A DNA stretch of 64,000 nt from Bubalus kerabau (lineage: Eukaryota > Chordata > Mammalia > Artiodactyla > Bovidae): positions 26,626,001 to 26,690,000 of the forward strand of contig NC_073643.1 in assembly GCF_029407905.1 (NCBI RefSeq), in the 5' to 3' direction. The notes under the pieces were generated by a model. The model saw only the letters and a list, made by a program, of their open reading frames with translations, ran no database searches and was not told the DNA's origin. Positions 11,191-25,000 of this stretch are shown here, in pieces (the first letter of the stretch is position 1; every line of letters begins with the position of its first letter). The position numbers and the translations under genes are program-made.

Positions 11191-14100
11191 CTGCAAAATA
11201 CAAAAATGAAACAAAATATATTGAGAAAAAGTAAAATCATTTGTTAGATTAATTCTTCATGAACCAAACACATACTATTATTTCTCTTTTAATACCACAT
11301 TTATTATACTTGTTTCACTTACATTGTGTTTAATTTTAGGAAGTGTTTTTAACCCTCTGATTTAGGATATCTGTTTTAAATATAAAAAGAAAATAGAAAA
11401 ATGCCTAAAGGGCAGAATAGGATTGGCCAACATGTAGTGGCTGATGAGTTATACTCAGTCACATCTTCGGATAGATAAGTGAGTGATTCTTCTAAAGCAG
11501 AAATAATAACATTATTATATACTAAATCTGACTGATTGGTGTTACCTGCTTAGGATATCATGTTGAGAGGATTTGAAAGTACTAACTCAGCTCAGTATGA
11601 ATGCCATAGTTGATTAGTGATGTCTGCCATGAAAATGGCAATGGAGATGTACCTACACATACATCACACTTGTTCTCCCTGCTCTGAGAAGCTTGCAGGT
11701 ACCCATGGAAAAACTTTCTAGTTTTGTGCCAACAGGATAAAGCATATACATACCAGTGACAGTTGTGAAGTTGTTTTTTTTTTTTTTTGAGTTTCAAATG
11801 AGGAAACATATAAAACTGCTTGTCATATGTAAGCATGTTGGAAATTTGAGGGATTAAAGAAAATTGACTCATCACCTCTTGCTCACAATTGAAATATGGA
11901 AAAAATAGACCTTTTTTTTTTCAACGAATATTTAAACAAAAATTGGAAAGATTCATAGAACCCAGACTTCATGCTGGCAGCTGTCTTTATTCAAAATCCA
12001 CAACAGCAATGGTGATTCAACTTACTTGACATTTTTGGAATCCTAATTTCCTCACTGCTGCTTCCATCCCCACCATCACTAACTGTTCTTATTTCAATCA
12101 AGTAGTCCTCTTCAAAGGGAACCAGAAGCTCAGCAGATGTATTGTTTGTTTCCAAAATATGAGTTTTACTCTGTCTGTTTTGCCGGTACAGAATCTGAAT
12201 AAAATGATGAATCGTGTTAAATGGACATGTAGCTTCTCGAAGGTGCAGAAACTCTTACAGAACACTAGCACTGTGAGCCTGATACATGCCGTAGTCCTTG
12301 GATGGAAATATCTGGTCTACACTTTTTCTTTAAATTTGGTTATTAAGAAAAAATATTTCCTTTTTGGCCAATGCTTCTAAAATCAGTATAGAGTTATCTC
12401 TATTAATTAAATAGCTTGAGGCCATTATCTCTGGAGCTTGCTGTGGAAAGTTACTGATTAGTTTGGACCCATTTCAAATGTCTGAATACTATATGCATTT
12501 GTCAGCAGATGATGTTCTTTACCACTGATGGAAATGGTTTATCTTGATATTTGATGATTGGATTGGATTTTTTTGTTGGATTTCTTTTATATTGCTGATA
12601 GATGATATCCTTCTGTAGCCTAAGTTCTAGAAATTCTACTTGAATATACTTTTTGATCTCGTTGTCATCTCACATTTTTAATATCTAAATACACAATCAT
12701 ATTTTTTGAATATGGGTGAGTTGCTTGAAGAAAAAAATGTTGCATACTGTAAAGATTTATTTGTTAATGCTTCATGACACATTACTGACCTCACAGTATA
12801 AAATTTACCATGAAGAACTTAAAAGCAGTAATGCTAAATATTTTCAAAGCATTAGAACAAAGATTCCTATATTTCCACATGCATAAAATTTGTTTCTTAT
12901 TTGGTTCTAACATTTATCATTACTTAGGCAGCTAAGTGATCTGTTTAAAGGAAAAACAGAATACTCACCTTGTAGCCTAACACTTCAGACTCATTTTCCA
13001 TAGTTTTTACATGCTCCCAGTTTAGGCATAACTTAGAGTTTGTCAACTTCCAGGCAATGTTAGCTGGTGGTTGGCTTGGAGCTTTAAAAAGATAATCAAA
13101 GTTCCAAATGAATATTAATTAGCTCATGGTTACTGTATGACCCGACAACATGAAAAGGAAAAATAAGTCCTGGATAATTAGCATAAAAGGAGGTAAAATG
13201 TTTTCAGTGTCATTTCAAATATCATATTAATTCTAATCAGAGGAAGTAAATTCATTCAAATTCCGGTCATTTGGAAATGTTTTTGTGACAAACATAAATT
13301 AATAATGGTATGCCACATTTCCAGTATTAATTTAGTAATCATTTCTGTTGAATTTGTTTACTATATGTAAATAGATGGAAGGCTCCTTTATCTAATGTTT
13401 AATTTGCCCATCAATCAATGAGCCTCTCAGACAAACTCAGGTTGCAAACTTTTTACATATATCAATACAGAGGTGTACATTCCTAGTAGTCCTTTACTTT
13501 TAATCTTGTATTAATTAGGACTCATTGACTATAAATAACACAACCAACTCAAGTTGTTTTAAACAAAATATTAGCAATAGATTGTGAAGGATATAAGGGA
13601 CTCTCTTGGAATTCATGGCAGAATGCAGCAGAACCTCAGAGGAACAAAAAATATCTGAAAGCCAGGAAGTTCCTCTCTCTACCTCTCACAGTAGGGTTTG
13701 CTGCAGGCTAATCTTGCCAGGGACCACCTCTTTGTTCTGTCAATATATGCAGCAGAAATCAAGACTGCCTACCTCATCTGAGATTTGAAACCTCCTTTGT
13801 TGAGAGATAGTTCAAGCTAGAATCTCCAGGTAAAAGCTAATGATTGGCTTAATTTGGCCATATTCTATTTTACCCTAATCCATTGTGGCTAGACTGTGAG
13901 AAAGACATATGACTCTCAACACAGGTAGAGCCAGTAGGAACCATGAAGAGGGAAAGTGATTACAAACTGGGTGATCATCCCAAAAGGTGTCTGCCCTGAA
14001 TCCGAACTGTGGTTTTAGTTCCCTGAGATTAATGTTTTCTGGGAGAAGGAAGGTGTGAAGTTCAAGAAGACATATTTAGAATTAGCCTTCTAAAGTAATG

Positions 14101-17100
14101 GATCTCATCCAACTGGAAGATTTTACATACAAGAAAACTAGAGTCCAGGTTGAAAGTCTGCTTCTTCAAAACCATATAGATAATGAGTGCTTAAGCCCAG
14201 TCAGTATTCTGGTTTCTTGACTTTTAATCTAGGTTTCTTTATTTTTTCTGCATGACAACATACTGCTTCTCAAAGATTTGAGTTCACGTGATTATTTTTG
14301 AGATTTAAGAAACTGAAGAGATTAAATATAATTCAGCTGGATAGCAGAGGCAAAGATAAAACTACCCAGAAAGATGTTTTTGGCATCTTACTTGAATTTA
14401 TGAGGCTGAATGAGCATAATATTTAACTCATTATAACATTGATGGAAATGATTTCTTTTGGAGTTTTAACTCAACGGCTATTTCGTGTCTTATGTGCCGC
14501 TGGAAGAATTACAGGGTGTCACCCAACATTGCCTTATGATATACCTACTTGCCTTCTCTAAGCCCATGGAATGTCATACACCTAGTCACTTATACCTCAA
14601 CTGGCACATAATAGAGAGAGAAATGTTTCACCCATGGGAGCATGGGGCTTAGTTCATATATTTTATTATGAATTTATCCCACTGAATTATAGTTATTCAT
14701 AGTTTCTTTAAATTTACTGAGAATGCATTACCAGCCTCTAGCATAGTGGTTGGCATGTAGGCAGAGGCATATATATTATATATATTGAATAAGTGACTGT
14801 GTAATAGATGGCTAAAGAAAAACCACTCAGGGTCCAATGTGATTTTCTCAGATCATGTAGATTATGCACTGGACTGTGAGCAGACCCATAGGTGATACAA
14901 TGTGGCAAATCTATTCATTATGCTATCCTACAGTTGAGGCTAATTGACATGGTCAAACCTATAGAAATCCATATGAATTTATAAAATGAACATGCCAGGT
15001 GAATAAACCATGTCCTAGTACATTTCTTGACAATATAAACCAAATAATAATTAAAAGCCTGAAAGTTTTGTATGTAGTAAGAATTCAGTGAAGAGGAACT
15101 AAAGAGCTTCTTGAGAAGATGAAAGAGGAGAGTGAAAAGTTGGCTTAAAGCTAACATTCAGAAAACAAAGATCATGGCATCCGGTCCATTACTTCACAAC
15201 AAATAGATGGAGAAACAGGGAAAACAGTGGCAGACTTTATTTTTTGGGCTCCAAAATGACTGCAGACGGTGACTGCAGCCATGAAATAAAAAGACGCTTA
15301 CTCCCTGAAAGAAAAGTTATGACCAACCTAGGCAGCATATTAAAAAGCAGAGACATTACTTTGCCAACAAAGGTCCATCTAGTCAAGGCTATGGTTTTTC
15401 CAGTAGTCATGTTCAGATGCGATTGTTGGACTATAAAGAAAGCTGAGCGCCAAAGAATTAATGCTTTTGAACTGTGGTGTTGGAGAAGACTCTTGAGAGT
15501 CTCTTGGACTGCAAAGAGATCCAACCAGTCCATCCTAAAGGAAATCAGTCCTGAATGTTCATTGGAAGGACTGATGTTGAAGCTAAAACCAATACTTTGG
15601 CCACCTGATGTGAAGAGATGACTCATTTGAAAAGACCCTGATGCTGGAAAAGATTGAGGGCGGGAGGAGAAGGGGACGACAGAGGATGAGATGGTTGGAT
15701 GGCATCACCAACTCAATGGACATGAGTTTGAGTAAGCTCTGGGAGTTGGCAATGGACAGGGAAGCCTGGCATGCTGCAGTCCTTGGAGTCGTAAAGAGTC
15801 AGACATAAGTGAGCAACTGAACTGAACTGAACTGATGACAATGATTATAGTTTTTAACTGTTTTCCCTGGTCTTAATTCAAAGTGCCCTTTCTAATCTTT
15901 CTCAATTATGAAAGAAAGAATATAAAAATTCTCACAAGATACCACAATTTTAATATCTAGTATACTCTTTGGCACATTTCTTTTATCTCTGGTCTTTAAA
16001 ACAAAGTATAACCTTAACAATTTCATATAATCAATACAGCAAAAATAAAAATTCACATCTTTGATATCACTGGCAGTAACAGATTCTGAAGGTATTATCT
16101 ATTGCTATGCCTTTTCTATTTGTTTGCATATTTAGATAAAAAGTACTCCTTTTATACTATGAATCCATTGATGATCCTTCAGATTGAGAGAAAGAAGAAA
16201 TGACTTCTATTAGGTATATGGTAGTGATTGTGTCTCTGAGATTGGGATATTTGCATTTGTTTCCTCATCTACCATAACAGAAGTAAGGCATTCCATGGAC
16301 ATAAAATGAGAAACATTATATCAGGAATGAATTCATGGAATGAATGGCTAATTGTGTGGGTTATTGGGAATGCTTTACCCTTCATGCTATCTGGAAGGTG
16401 TAAAGAATTGGACTTTGAAGTCAGAGAAACCTGAATCTGTATACAGTCTCTTCCGAGAGGCCTGGTTTTCCAATTTTGGAATGAGACTAATATATAGTAG
16501 TTTATAAGACTTTTAGCTTCCATGAAATAAAATGAGAAATGTTCCTCCCTTGGTTAGTGGTACATAATAAATTGCTCAGTAATTGTTAACTCTCTTTCCT
16601 ATGAGTATCCATTCTTCACTGTGGTATTACGACATAGTCAGTTTTTCAATGGTGTTCAATGTGGATTGCTTCTAATAACACAATTCCAAAGTTTGCAAAT
16701 TATTCATTTCTTAAATATAATTAGGGGTATTTTCAAGATTTCCCCTTCATAATTTTCTTCTTCCTTCAGTTTTTTTATGTACTTTTTGAAAGGCAGAAAA
16801 AATTGGAAAGTCTCAGCTAATTATCTGGAAAGTTCTCATAGTCCAGAGCTTTTCTTATTTTGTCCATGGGTGTGACTTCAATGTCTATGCCTTTTGTCTA
16901 GTATTGAGTTGGGAAAAAAAGTTTGTTATTTCTAAAAGTTACTTCAGAAGGCCTTTAACAATTCGGGTCATGAGTTTGTTGTATTTACCTAAACTGGATT
17001 GTAGATATCTATGACAAAGTCGAAATTTCTATCACCTTGAAAAACCAAAATACTGTCACATGGATAATATAATACACATGCCATGTATGCTTATACCTAG

Positions 17101-20100
17101 TTGGTCACTGGTAAACTCAACAGCAAGCACTTTTCCAATCTTTTGAAAGAATTTTGCAGGCAATTTCCAAAGACTAAATTATTTTCTATTAATCAAATGA
17201 CGGAGCAACATTAAACTAGCCCTTTGCAGCTCTAATGGCTTCCCTGTGATCAATTTTTCTGTAGATGGCATTTATATTCAACTGTAGTTCACACTGTGAA
17301 CTCAATTCAAAAACAACTTCTTATGTTACACTTCTAAGTAACAGCATGGGGTTGACATTTGGGAGAGAGAGAAAGAACATAAGTGCAAGATGAAATAAAA
17401 GCTTAATGCCTCCTTTATGTCTAAATATGGATTGATTGCATTATTTACAACAAGAAAAATTCAGTACAGAGTGCTAGTCAGTCAACATCAGGGGCCAAAT
17501 TGAAACAAAATTTGCAAACACTTTCTGTTACTGGGTCTGAATACTTCTGTCTATATAAGCAGTGCTTTTCCTCTCCCCTTTCCTCTTGGAATTGGTGTAA
17601 ATATTTTTCTCCCTTTAGTTGTAAATCTAAATTTCTTTTAGTGATGTCTGTGTGAATCACAATATACTTGCAGTGGTCCTCAGTTGTCTTTTGGAAAGAC
17701 ATCATTTTCAGTAAGCTACAATACTTAATATCAAACCACTGATATTTATTTTAAAAATCCCATATTTAAATAAAAAGAGACTTTTATCTAAAAGTCTATC
17801 ATCATCACCAGCAACAATAATAACAAAGACTTTAGAAACTTTATATATACTGTTCCTTCTATTTGGAGGTCTCTTTGTCCACTAGGTCTCTTTATTTTTT
17901 TAATGTTATGTATATCTCAGCCTCTTAATTTCTTCATAGTAACTTTTCATAATTTATGATTATTTTATTTCACTTCTTCTTATTTTAATTTCCCTCCCCA
18001 GTAAAGAGAAATTGCCTGAAGGTATATATCCTTTCTGTTTTAATCTCCTTTAGTCACTTAACCCTGTTCATGGCTCATGGGAGGCACTACTTTCTTGAGT
18101 GAAAAACAGCTTCATCGTATTTCCAAAAATAAAAATAAAAAGGCTCAGTTTTCTGTTTATCCAATCAGAATAGGGAAAGATTTTGTTGAATGTGAGCTCT
18201 GCTTTCTCACAATTTACAGTGGATAACCAAATATAAGATGGAAAATCTAAACAGTGGCGGTGTGAATGTGTGATGCATGTAGATTACTACTATTAAGAGT
18301 TAATTTTGGTGTCATCTAAAGGGCATGGAAAATCAAGGTTAGACCCAGGGATGGCATTTAAAATCAGAGCTATCCTTGATGTTTCATGAAAGCCATTTCT
18401 CATATTTTCTTTGCATGTTCTTCCATGACTCTTGAAGAAAATTTCTGCAACAAATTTATGAAAAGAAGGAAACTAGGAGGGAGGAGGGTTCAGGATGGGG
18501 AACACATGTATACCTGTGGCGGATTCATTTTGATATTTGGCAAAACTAATACAATTTTGTAAAGTTTAAAAATAAAATAAAATTAAAAAAAAAAGAAATG
18601 CAAAGGAAGTGAAATCACCTCTCAAGAAGAAATATAATAATATATGTTACCACATATTGAGCTCTCACTGTATGGCTGCCTCTGGGTCACCTTACTGTAC
18701 ATTATGTCCTTTAATTCTTAAAGAAAACTCTAGAGGAAAGTACAATCATCTTTGTTTTTCAGTTGAGAAAAGAGGTTCTGAGTCATTAAATAAATAGACT
18801 TCTCATACAGTTCATGGCTGAGCTGAGACTCACATTCAGTTATTTCACTCTGAAGTCTTTTTCTAGTTCTTTCCAAAAGTATCTCACAATAGGCCAAAGT
18901 CATGGAATCACTCAGAAAAAAAAAAAAAGGAAACATATTAAAGAGGAAATTTATAGATGAGTAGAAAAGATATTTATGTGTCTGTTCATAGGCATGATGG
19001 GGTCTTACAAACTAAGAGAGTGCATAAAATCAGATAATCAAATTTTAAATGTTAGAAGATCAGTAAGTCTGGTGCTGCTAGATGAGGAATGGGAATGGAA
19101 AGTAATTTGTGGACAGACTGTGAACAGACTGTGAAAGATCTCGTACACCTTTCTCTAGTCTTTGTTTTCTGAAATAGAGGAGACAATGAAATTTTGAAAT
19201 TAAAAGAGGATGTGATTCTGTTTCAGGAGGAAAAAATCTCAAGGCAGTTTGAGGTTTGGACTGAAGATTTGAGAGTCTGGAGAGAGGGAGACACTATTTA
19301 GATGGTTAGAGATGAACACTACACATTAGTACAATGTCCATGGGATCCAGAGATTCAGAGTCTATATTAATTGTATGCCAGTCCAACAAATGCCACAACA
19401 GAATTTTCTAAGCATACTTTTTTTTTTTGGATCTAGGAATTAAAATAACATACTTCTTGATGTGCTTTAATAATTAAGATAAGTATACTGAATGGGAGAA
19501 GGAAATGGCACCCCACTCCAGTACTGTTGCCCAGAAAATCCCATGGATGGAAGAGCCTGGTAGGCTGCAATCCATGGGGTCGCTAAAAGTCGGACACGAC
19601 TGAGCAACTTCACTTTCACTTTTCACTTTCATGCATTGGAGAAGGAAATGGCAACCCACTCCAGTGTTCTTGCCTGGAGAATCCCATGGACAGAGAAGCC
19701 TGGTAGGCTGCAGTCCATGGGGTCACACAGAGTCGGACACGACTGAAGCGACTTAGTAGCAGTAGTAATATACTGAATATTAATACTAGGCTTAGGACTT
19801 AAACGTGCTCAGCATTTTGTAACTCTGATTGGCAGAATCAGGGCCTCCCAAACATGTCCAGGTTCTGATTCCTCAAACCTGTGGGTATATTACTTTATAT
19901 GGAAAAGGGCATGTTGCACATATAATTATGTTGAGGATATTGATATGAAGCAATAACCCTGGATTCTCTGGGTGGGTTCAGTGTGATGAAAATGATGCTT
20001 ATGAAGGAAAGAGCCAGGGTCAGAGGAAATGTGAAAGGCAGAAGTAGAAGGTCCGAGTCAGAGGGAGACTTGAAAATATCATGCTGTTGGCATTGAAGAT

Positions 20101-21970
20101 AGAGGAAAGGGCCACAAGCCAAGTGGTATGTGTTGTCTCCAAAAGCCAGAAAATTCAAGGAAACAAGTGCTGTTTTAGAGCTTCCAAAAGGAGCTCAGAA
20201 GCTTACCCAAAGCTTGTTTTCCAACCAGTGAGACTCATTTTTGATTCAACCTTTAGAAGTACATAATAACAAATTTATATTGTTTTAAAACACTAAATTG
20301 TGGTAACTTGAATAGCAACAACAATAGAAGACTAAAGATTTCTGTTAGATTTTCCAATGACAGTGATAAAGAATGTTGAAAGAATAAAATTAGAGATTTG
20401 ATTGGTATTCAAATACAAAATGGAGTCTTGTAGAACCTTATTCTCAAGTCCTTGTTGGATATTTTGATAAAAGAGTTAATGCAAACAGGCTGGTGTAAGC
20501 AAACTTTAAGAAATATTGAAAGAAAATGCTCATGAAAGAAATTAGGAATTACAAGAGGTTTTATTCATTTTTTTAATGAAAAAGAAGAGGGATGCTAAAC
20601 TTCACTTTATACTTTCTGACTCTCATCTCACTCTTCTCTCACCAGATATATTCTAGCACTGTAGCACTTGGATAAAAGTACTCCTTGTTAATGAAATTGT
20701 TTTCAAAGGATATGTCTCACACTCTTTGATGAGGCTGACCTCATGTGAATACTCAGGCAAACCACCAATGAAGTTCTTGGCATTTAATGAAAATTTCAGT
20801 CAAGCCCATTTGTAGGACCAAGTGGGTCAACTGAACACATCTCTTGCTACTGTGTCTAAAACAAGTATTCTGCTTAAACACATAGAGTAGGTTAGCATAA
20901 GCTATCATATGGTTGATATAGGATGCATGAACAATCAAATTATTAAATTCAATGTAAAGAAAAAACTTTTATTTTTAAGGTTATATATGTGTGTAATCTG
21001 TATGCAGGTCAGGAAGTAACAGTTAAAACTGGACATGGAACAACAGACTGGTTCCAAATAGGGAAAAGAGTACATCAAGGCTGAATATTGTTACCCTGCT
21101 TATTTAACTTATATGCAGAGTACATCATGAGAAATGCTGGGCTGGATGAAGCACAAGCTTGAATAAAGATTGCTGGGAGAAATATCAATAAACCTCACAT
21201 ATGTAAATGACACCACACGTATGGAAGAAAGCGAAGAAGAACTAAACAGCCTCTTGATGAAAGTGAAAGAGGAGAGTGAAAATGTTGGCTTAAAGCTCAA
21301 CACTCAGAAAAATAAGATCATGGCATCTGATCCCATCACTTCATGGCAAATAAATGGGGAAATTGTGACAGACTTTATTTTGGGGGGAACTCCAAAATCA
21401 CTGCAGATGGTGACTGCAGCCATGAAATTAAAAGACGCTTACTCCTTGGAAGAAATTTATGACCAACCTAGAGAGCATATTAAAAAGCAGAGACATGACT
21501 TTGCCAACAAAGGTCCATCTAGTCAAGGCTATGGTTTTTCCAGTAGTCATGTATGGTTGTGAGAATTGGACTATAAAGAGAGCTGAATGCCGAAGAACTG
21601 ATGCTTTTGAACTGTGGTGTTGGAGAAGACTCTTGAGAGTCCCTTGAACAGCAAGGAGATCCAACCAGTCCATCCTAAAGGAGATCAGTCCTAAATATTC
21701 ATTGGAAGGACTGATGCTGAAGCTGAAACTCCAATACTTTAGCCACTTGATGCGAAGAACTGACTCACTTGAAAAGCCCCTGATGCTGGGAAAAGACGTA
21801 GGGCAGGAGGAGAAGGGGACGACAGAGGATGAGATGGTTGGATGGCATCACTGACTCAATGGACAAGAGTTTGGGTAACCTCTAGGAGTTGGTAATGGAC
21901 AGGGAAGCCTGGTGTGCCGTGGTTCATGGGTTGCAAAGAGTGGGCCATGACTGAGTGACTGAACTGACTG

Positions 21971-22001
<31 letters not shown>

Positions 22002-25000
22002 TGCGCGTGTGTATTTATATAGGTGGCTCTCTGTGTATCTCTGGATTCAACATTAGCAGATTCAAACAATTTAAGATTGAAAATATTTGAAAAAATCATA
22101 AAGTTTTAAAAAACAAAATTTTAATTTGCTGTATGCTATTAATAATAATTTACATAGCATTTACATTGTATTAATATTTGCAACTATCTATGTAACATTT
22201 CGGAGAAGGCAATGGCACCCCACTCCAGTACTCTTGCCTGGAAAATCCCATGGACGGAGGAGCCTGGAAGGCTGCAGTCCATGGGGTCGCTGAGGGTCGG
22301 ACACGACTGAGCGACTTCACTTTCACTTTTCACTTTCATGCATTGGAGAAGGAAATGGCAACCCACTCCAGCGTTCTTGCCTGGAGAATCCCAGGGACGG
22401 GGGAGCCTGGTAGGCTGCTGTCTATGGGGTCGCACAGAGTCAGACACGACTGAAATGACTTAGCAGCAGCATGTAACATTTACATTGTTTTATGTATATA
22501 TAAGTAATCTTGAGGTGATTTAAATATACAGAGGCTGTATTAATATGTGGATAATATGCAAATTCCATGATATTTTATGCAAGGCACGTAAGCATCTGTA
22601 GATGCTCCTGGAACCAATCCCCGTTGGATACTAAAGGACAATTGTATATGTATGTGTATATAGATGTATGTACATGATCTTAAATGTATACTATGTGTAT
22701 ATCTATATCTTTTTGCTAATTAGTTTATTGTTTGGGTCTCAGCCCCCCTTAAACTGGCCAATGGAATTAAAGTAATACAAGATGGTTGGCTTGAGCATTG
22801 TGTCACCAACTACACTGGAATGCCTTTAGTTTTTCACAGATCTGTTCAGATAAGAGAGGTTTATTTGATACTACATTTCCACATTTCTAATTACCCTTGA
22901 TTTTGCCTGAGATAGAAGCTGAATTATACACAAGAGTTTTGTGAGTTTGGCATCTCTCAGTCAGCTATAAAGAAATGTCTGGGCAAACCTCTGATTGATT
23001 GGAGATTTCCATCAGATTTTCAGATTAACTGAAAGAGACTAGACTCCATAAGGGCCATTGAAGCAAATAGTTCATACAGGTATACAGCAATGACTTCACC
23101 AACCCAGTCAACACAGAGTAAATCAGGAAGACAAATTGAACCACATCTTTAGCTAGTCAGTTCTAGAAAATTACATATGACTTAGTCTACATCAAAGTAG
23201 AGGATTGAAGGAGAACTGGTTTAAGAGTTGTTGATCCACACAAACTCTTCCATTAAAATGGACTGATAGTGGAGGGTTTTGTTCATCTGTTTGTTTCCTG
23301 CTTAGCAGTTTCACAGCACTTTGTATTTTCAAATGTGCTCCTATAATCAAAACCTCATTTGTGCCTTACTGGTAATTTGAGAAAACAGGGAGGGCAGAGG
23401 ACATTTTCATTTAACAGTTTAGAAAATTAAAGCAGAAAATGAAATGCTTCATCCTGTACCAGGTCATGAGTCAGTGAAGTACATAGAATTAGAACACAAG
23501 TCTCTAGCTACTGGCTGGTGTTATGGACACAAGTGGATAATACATCCTATAATTGAAGACATTAACTGAGATGATTCCCAAGTTCATTTTGGACATGACC
23601 AATGTATCTATACGGAAAAGAACTTTGATTTTCAAGCTTTTTAAACCACCTATTCATTCCCAATACACAGGACACAAAGAATACAGAATTTAATGGCTTG
23701 TTCTATTTTTTCCTGTTTGTTAGTAGCAGTGCATTCATGTCTTAGTCATTCTCCAAATTTCAGCAACTATATTTGTTACTCTTTTTCATTTAAATTTAGA
23801 GACCAAAGATTGTGTTTCAAAAAGCTGTTTACACAAATAATTTATGTTCATCTACAATATATAAGAAATACATAAGTATTATTCACTTATAAAAATAATA
23901 AATTGCAGTTCTTACTAAGCTGTATCTGATCAGACAATTCCCTGTTCACTACTTTGACTCATATTATGGAATGTTTGTGCAGCACCAGACTCATTCATAG
24001 GACAAATGCAGCAATAGTCAACGATTAAAGATGGGCTCGATAAAGGACAGAAATGGTATGGACCTAACAGAAGCAGAAGATATTAAGAAGAGGTGGCAAG
24101 AATACACAGAAGAACTGTACAAAAAAGATCTTCACGACCCAGATAATCACGATGGTGTGATCACTGACCTAGAGCCAGACATCCTGGAATGTGAAGTCAA
24201 GTGGGCCTTAGAAAGCATCACTACGAACAAAGCTAGTGGAGGTGATGGAATTCCAGTTGAGCTATTCCAGATCCTGAAAGAAGATGCTGTGAAAGTGCTG
24301 CACTCAATATGCCAGCAAATTTGGAAAACTCAGCAGTGGCCACAGGACTGGAAAAGGTCAGTTTTCATTCCAATCCCAAAGAAAGGCAATGCCAAAGAAT
24401 GCTCAAACTACCACACAATTGCATTCATCTCACACGCTAGTAAAGTAATGCTCAAAATTCTCAAAGCCAGGCTTCAGCAATATGTGAACTGTGAACTTCC
24501 TGATGTTCAAGCTGGTTTTAGAAAAGTCAGAGGAACCAGAGATCAAATTGCCAACATCCGCTGGATCATGGAAAAAGCAAGAGAGTTCCAGAAAAACATC
24601 TATTTCTGCTTTATTGACTATGCCAAAGCCTTTGACTGTGTGGATCACAATAAACTGTGGAAAATTCTGAAAGAGATGGCAATACCAGACCACCTGATCT
24701 GCCTCTTGAGAAATTTGTATGCAGGTCAGGAAGCAACAGTTAGAACTGGACATGGAACAACAGGCTGGTCCCAAATAGGAAAAGGAGTTCGTCAAGGCTG
24801 TATATTGTCCCCCTGTTTATTAAATTTATATGCAGAGTACATCATGAGAAACACTGGACGGGAAGAAACACAAGATGGAATCAAGATTGCTGGGAGAAAT
24901 ATCAATAACCTCAGATATACAGATGACACTAGCCTTATGGCAGAAAGTGAAGAGGAACTCAAAAGCCTCTTGATGAAAGTGAAAGTGGAGAGTGAAAAAG

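Noticed and set aside
15237..15626. 129-codon minus frame
   Set aside because: Also the antisense shadow of a BovB C-terminal region.
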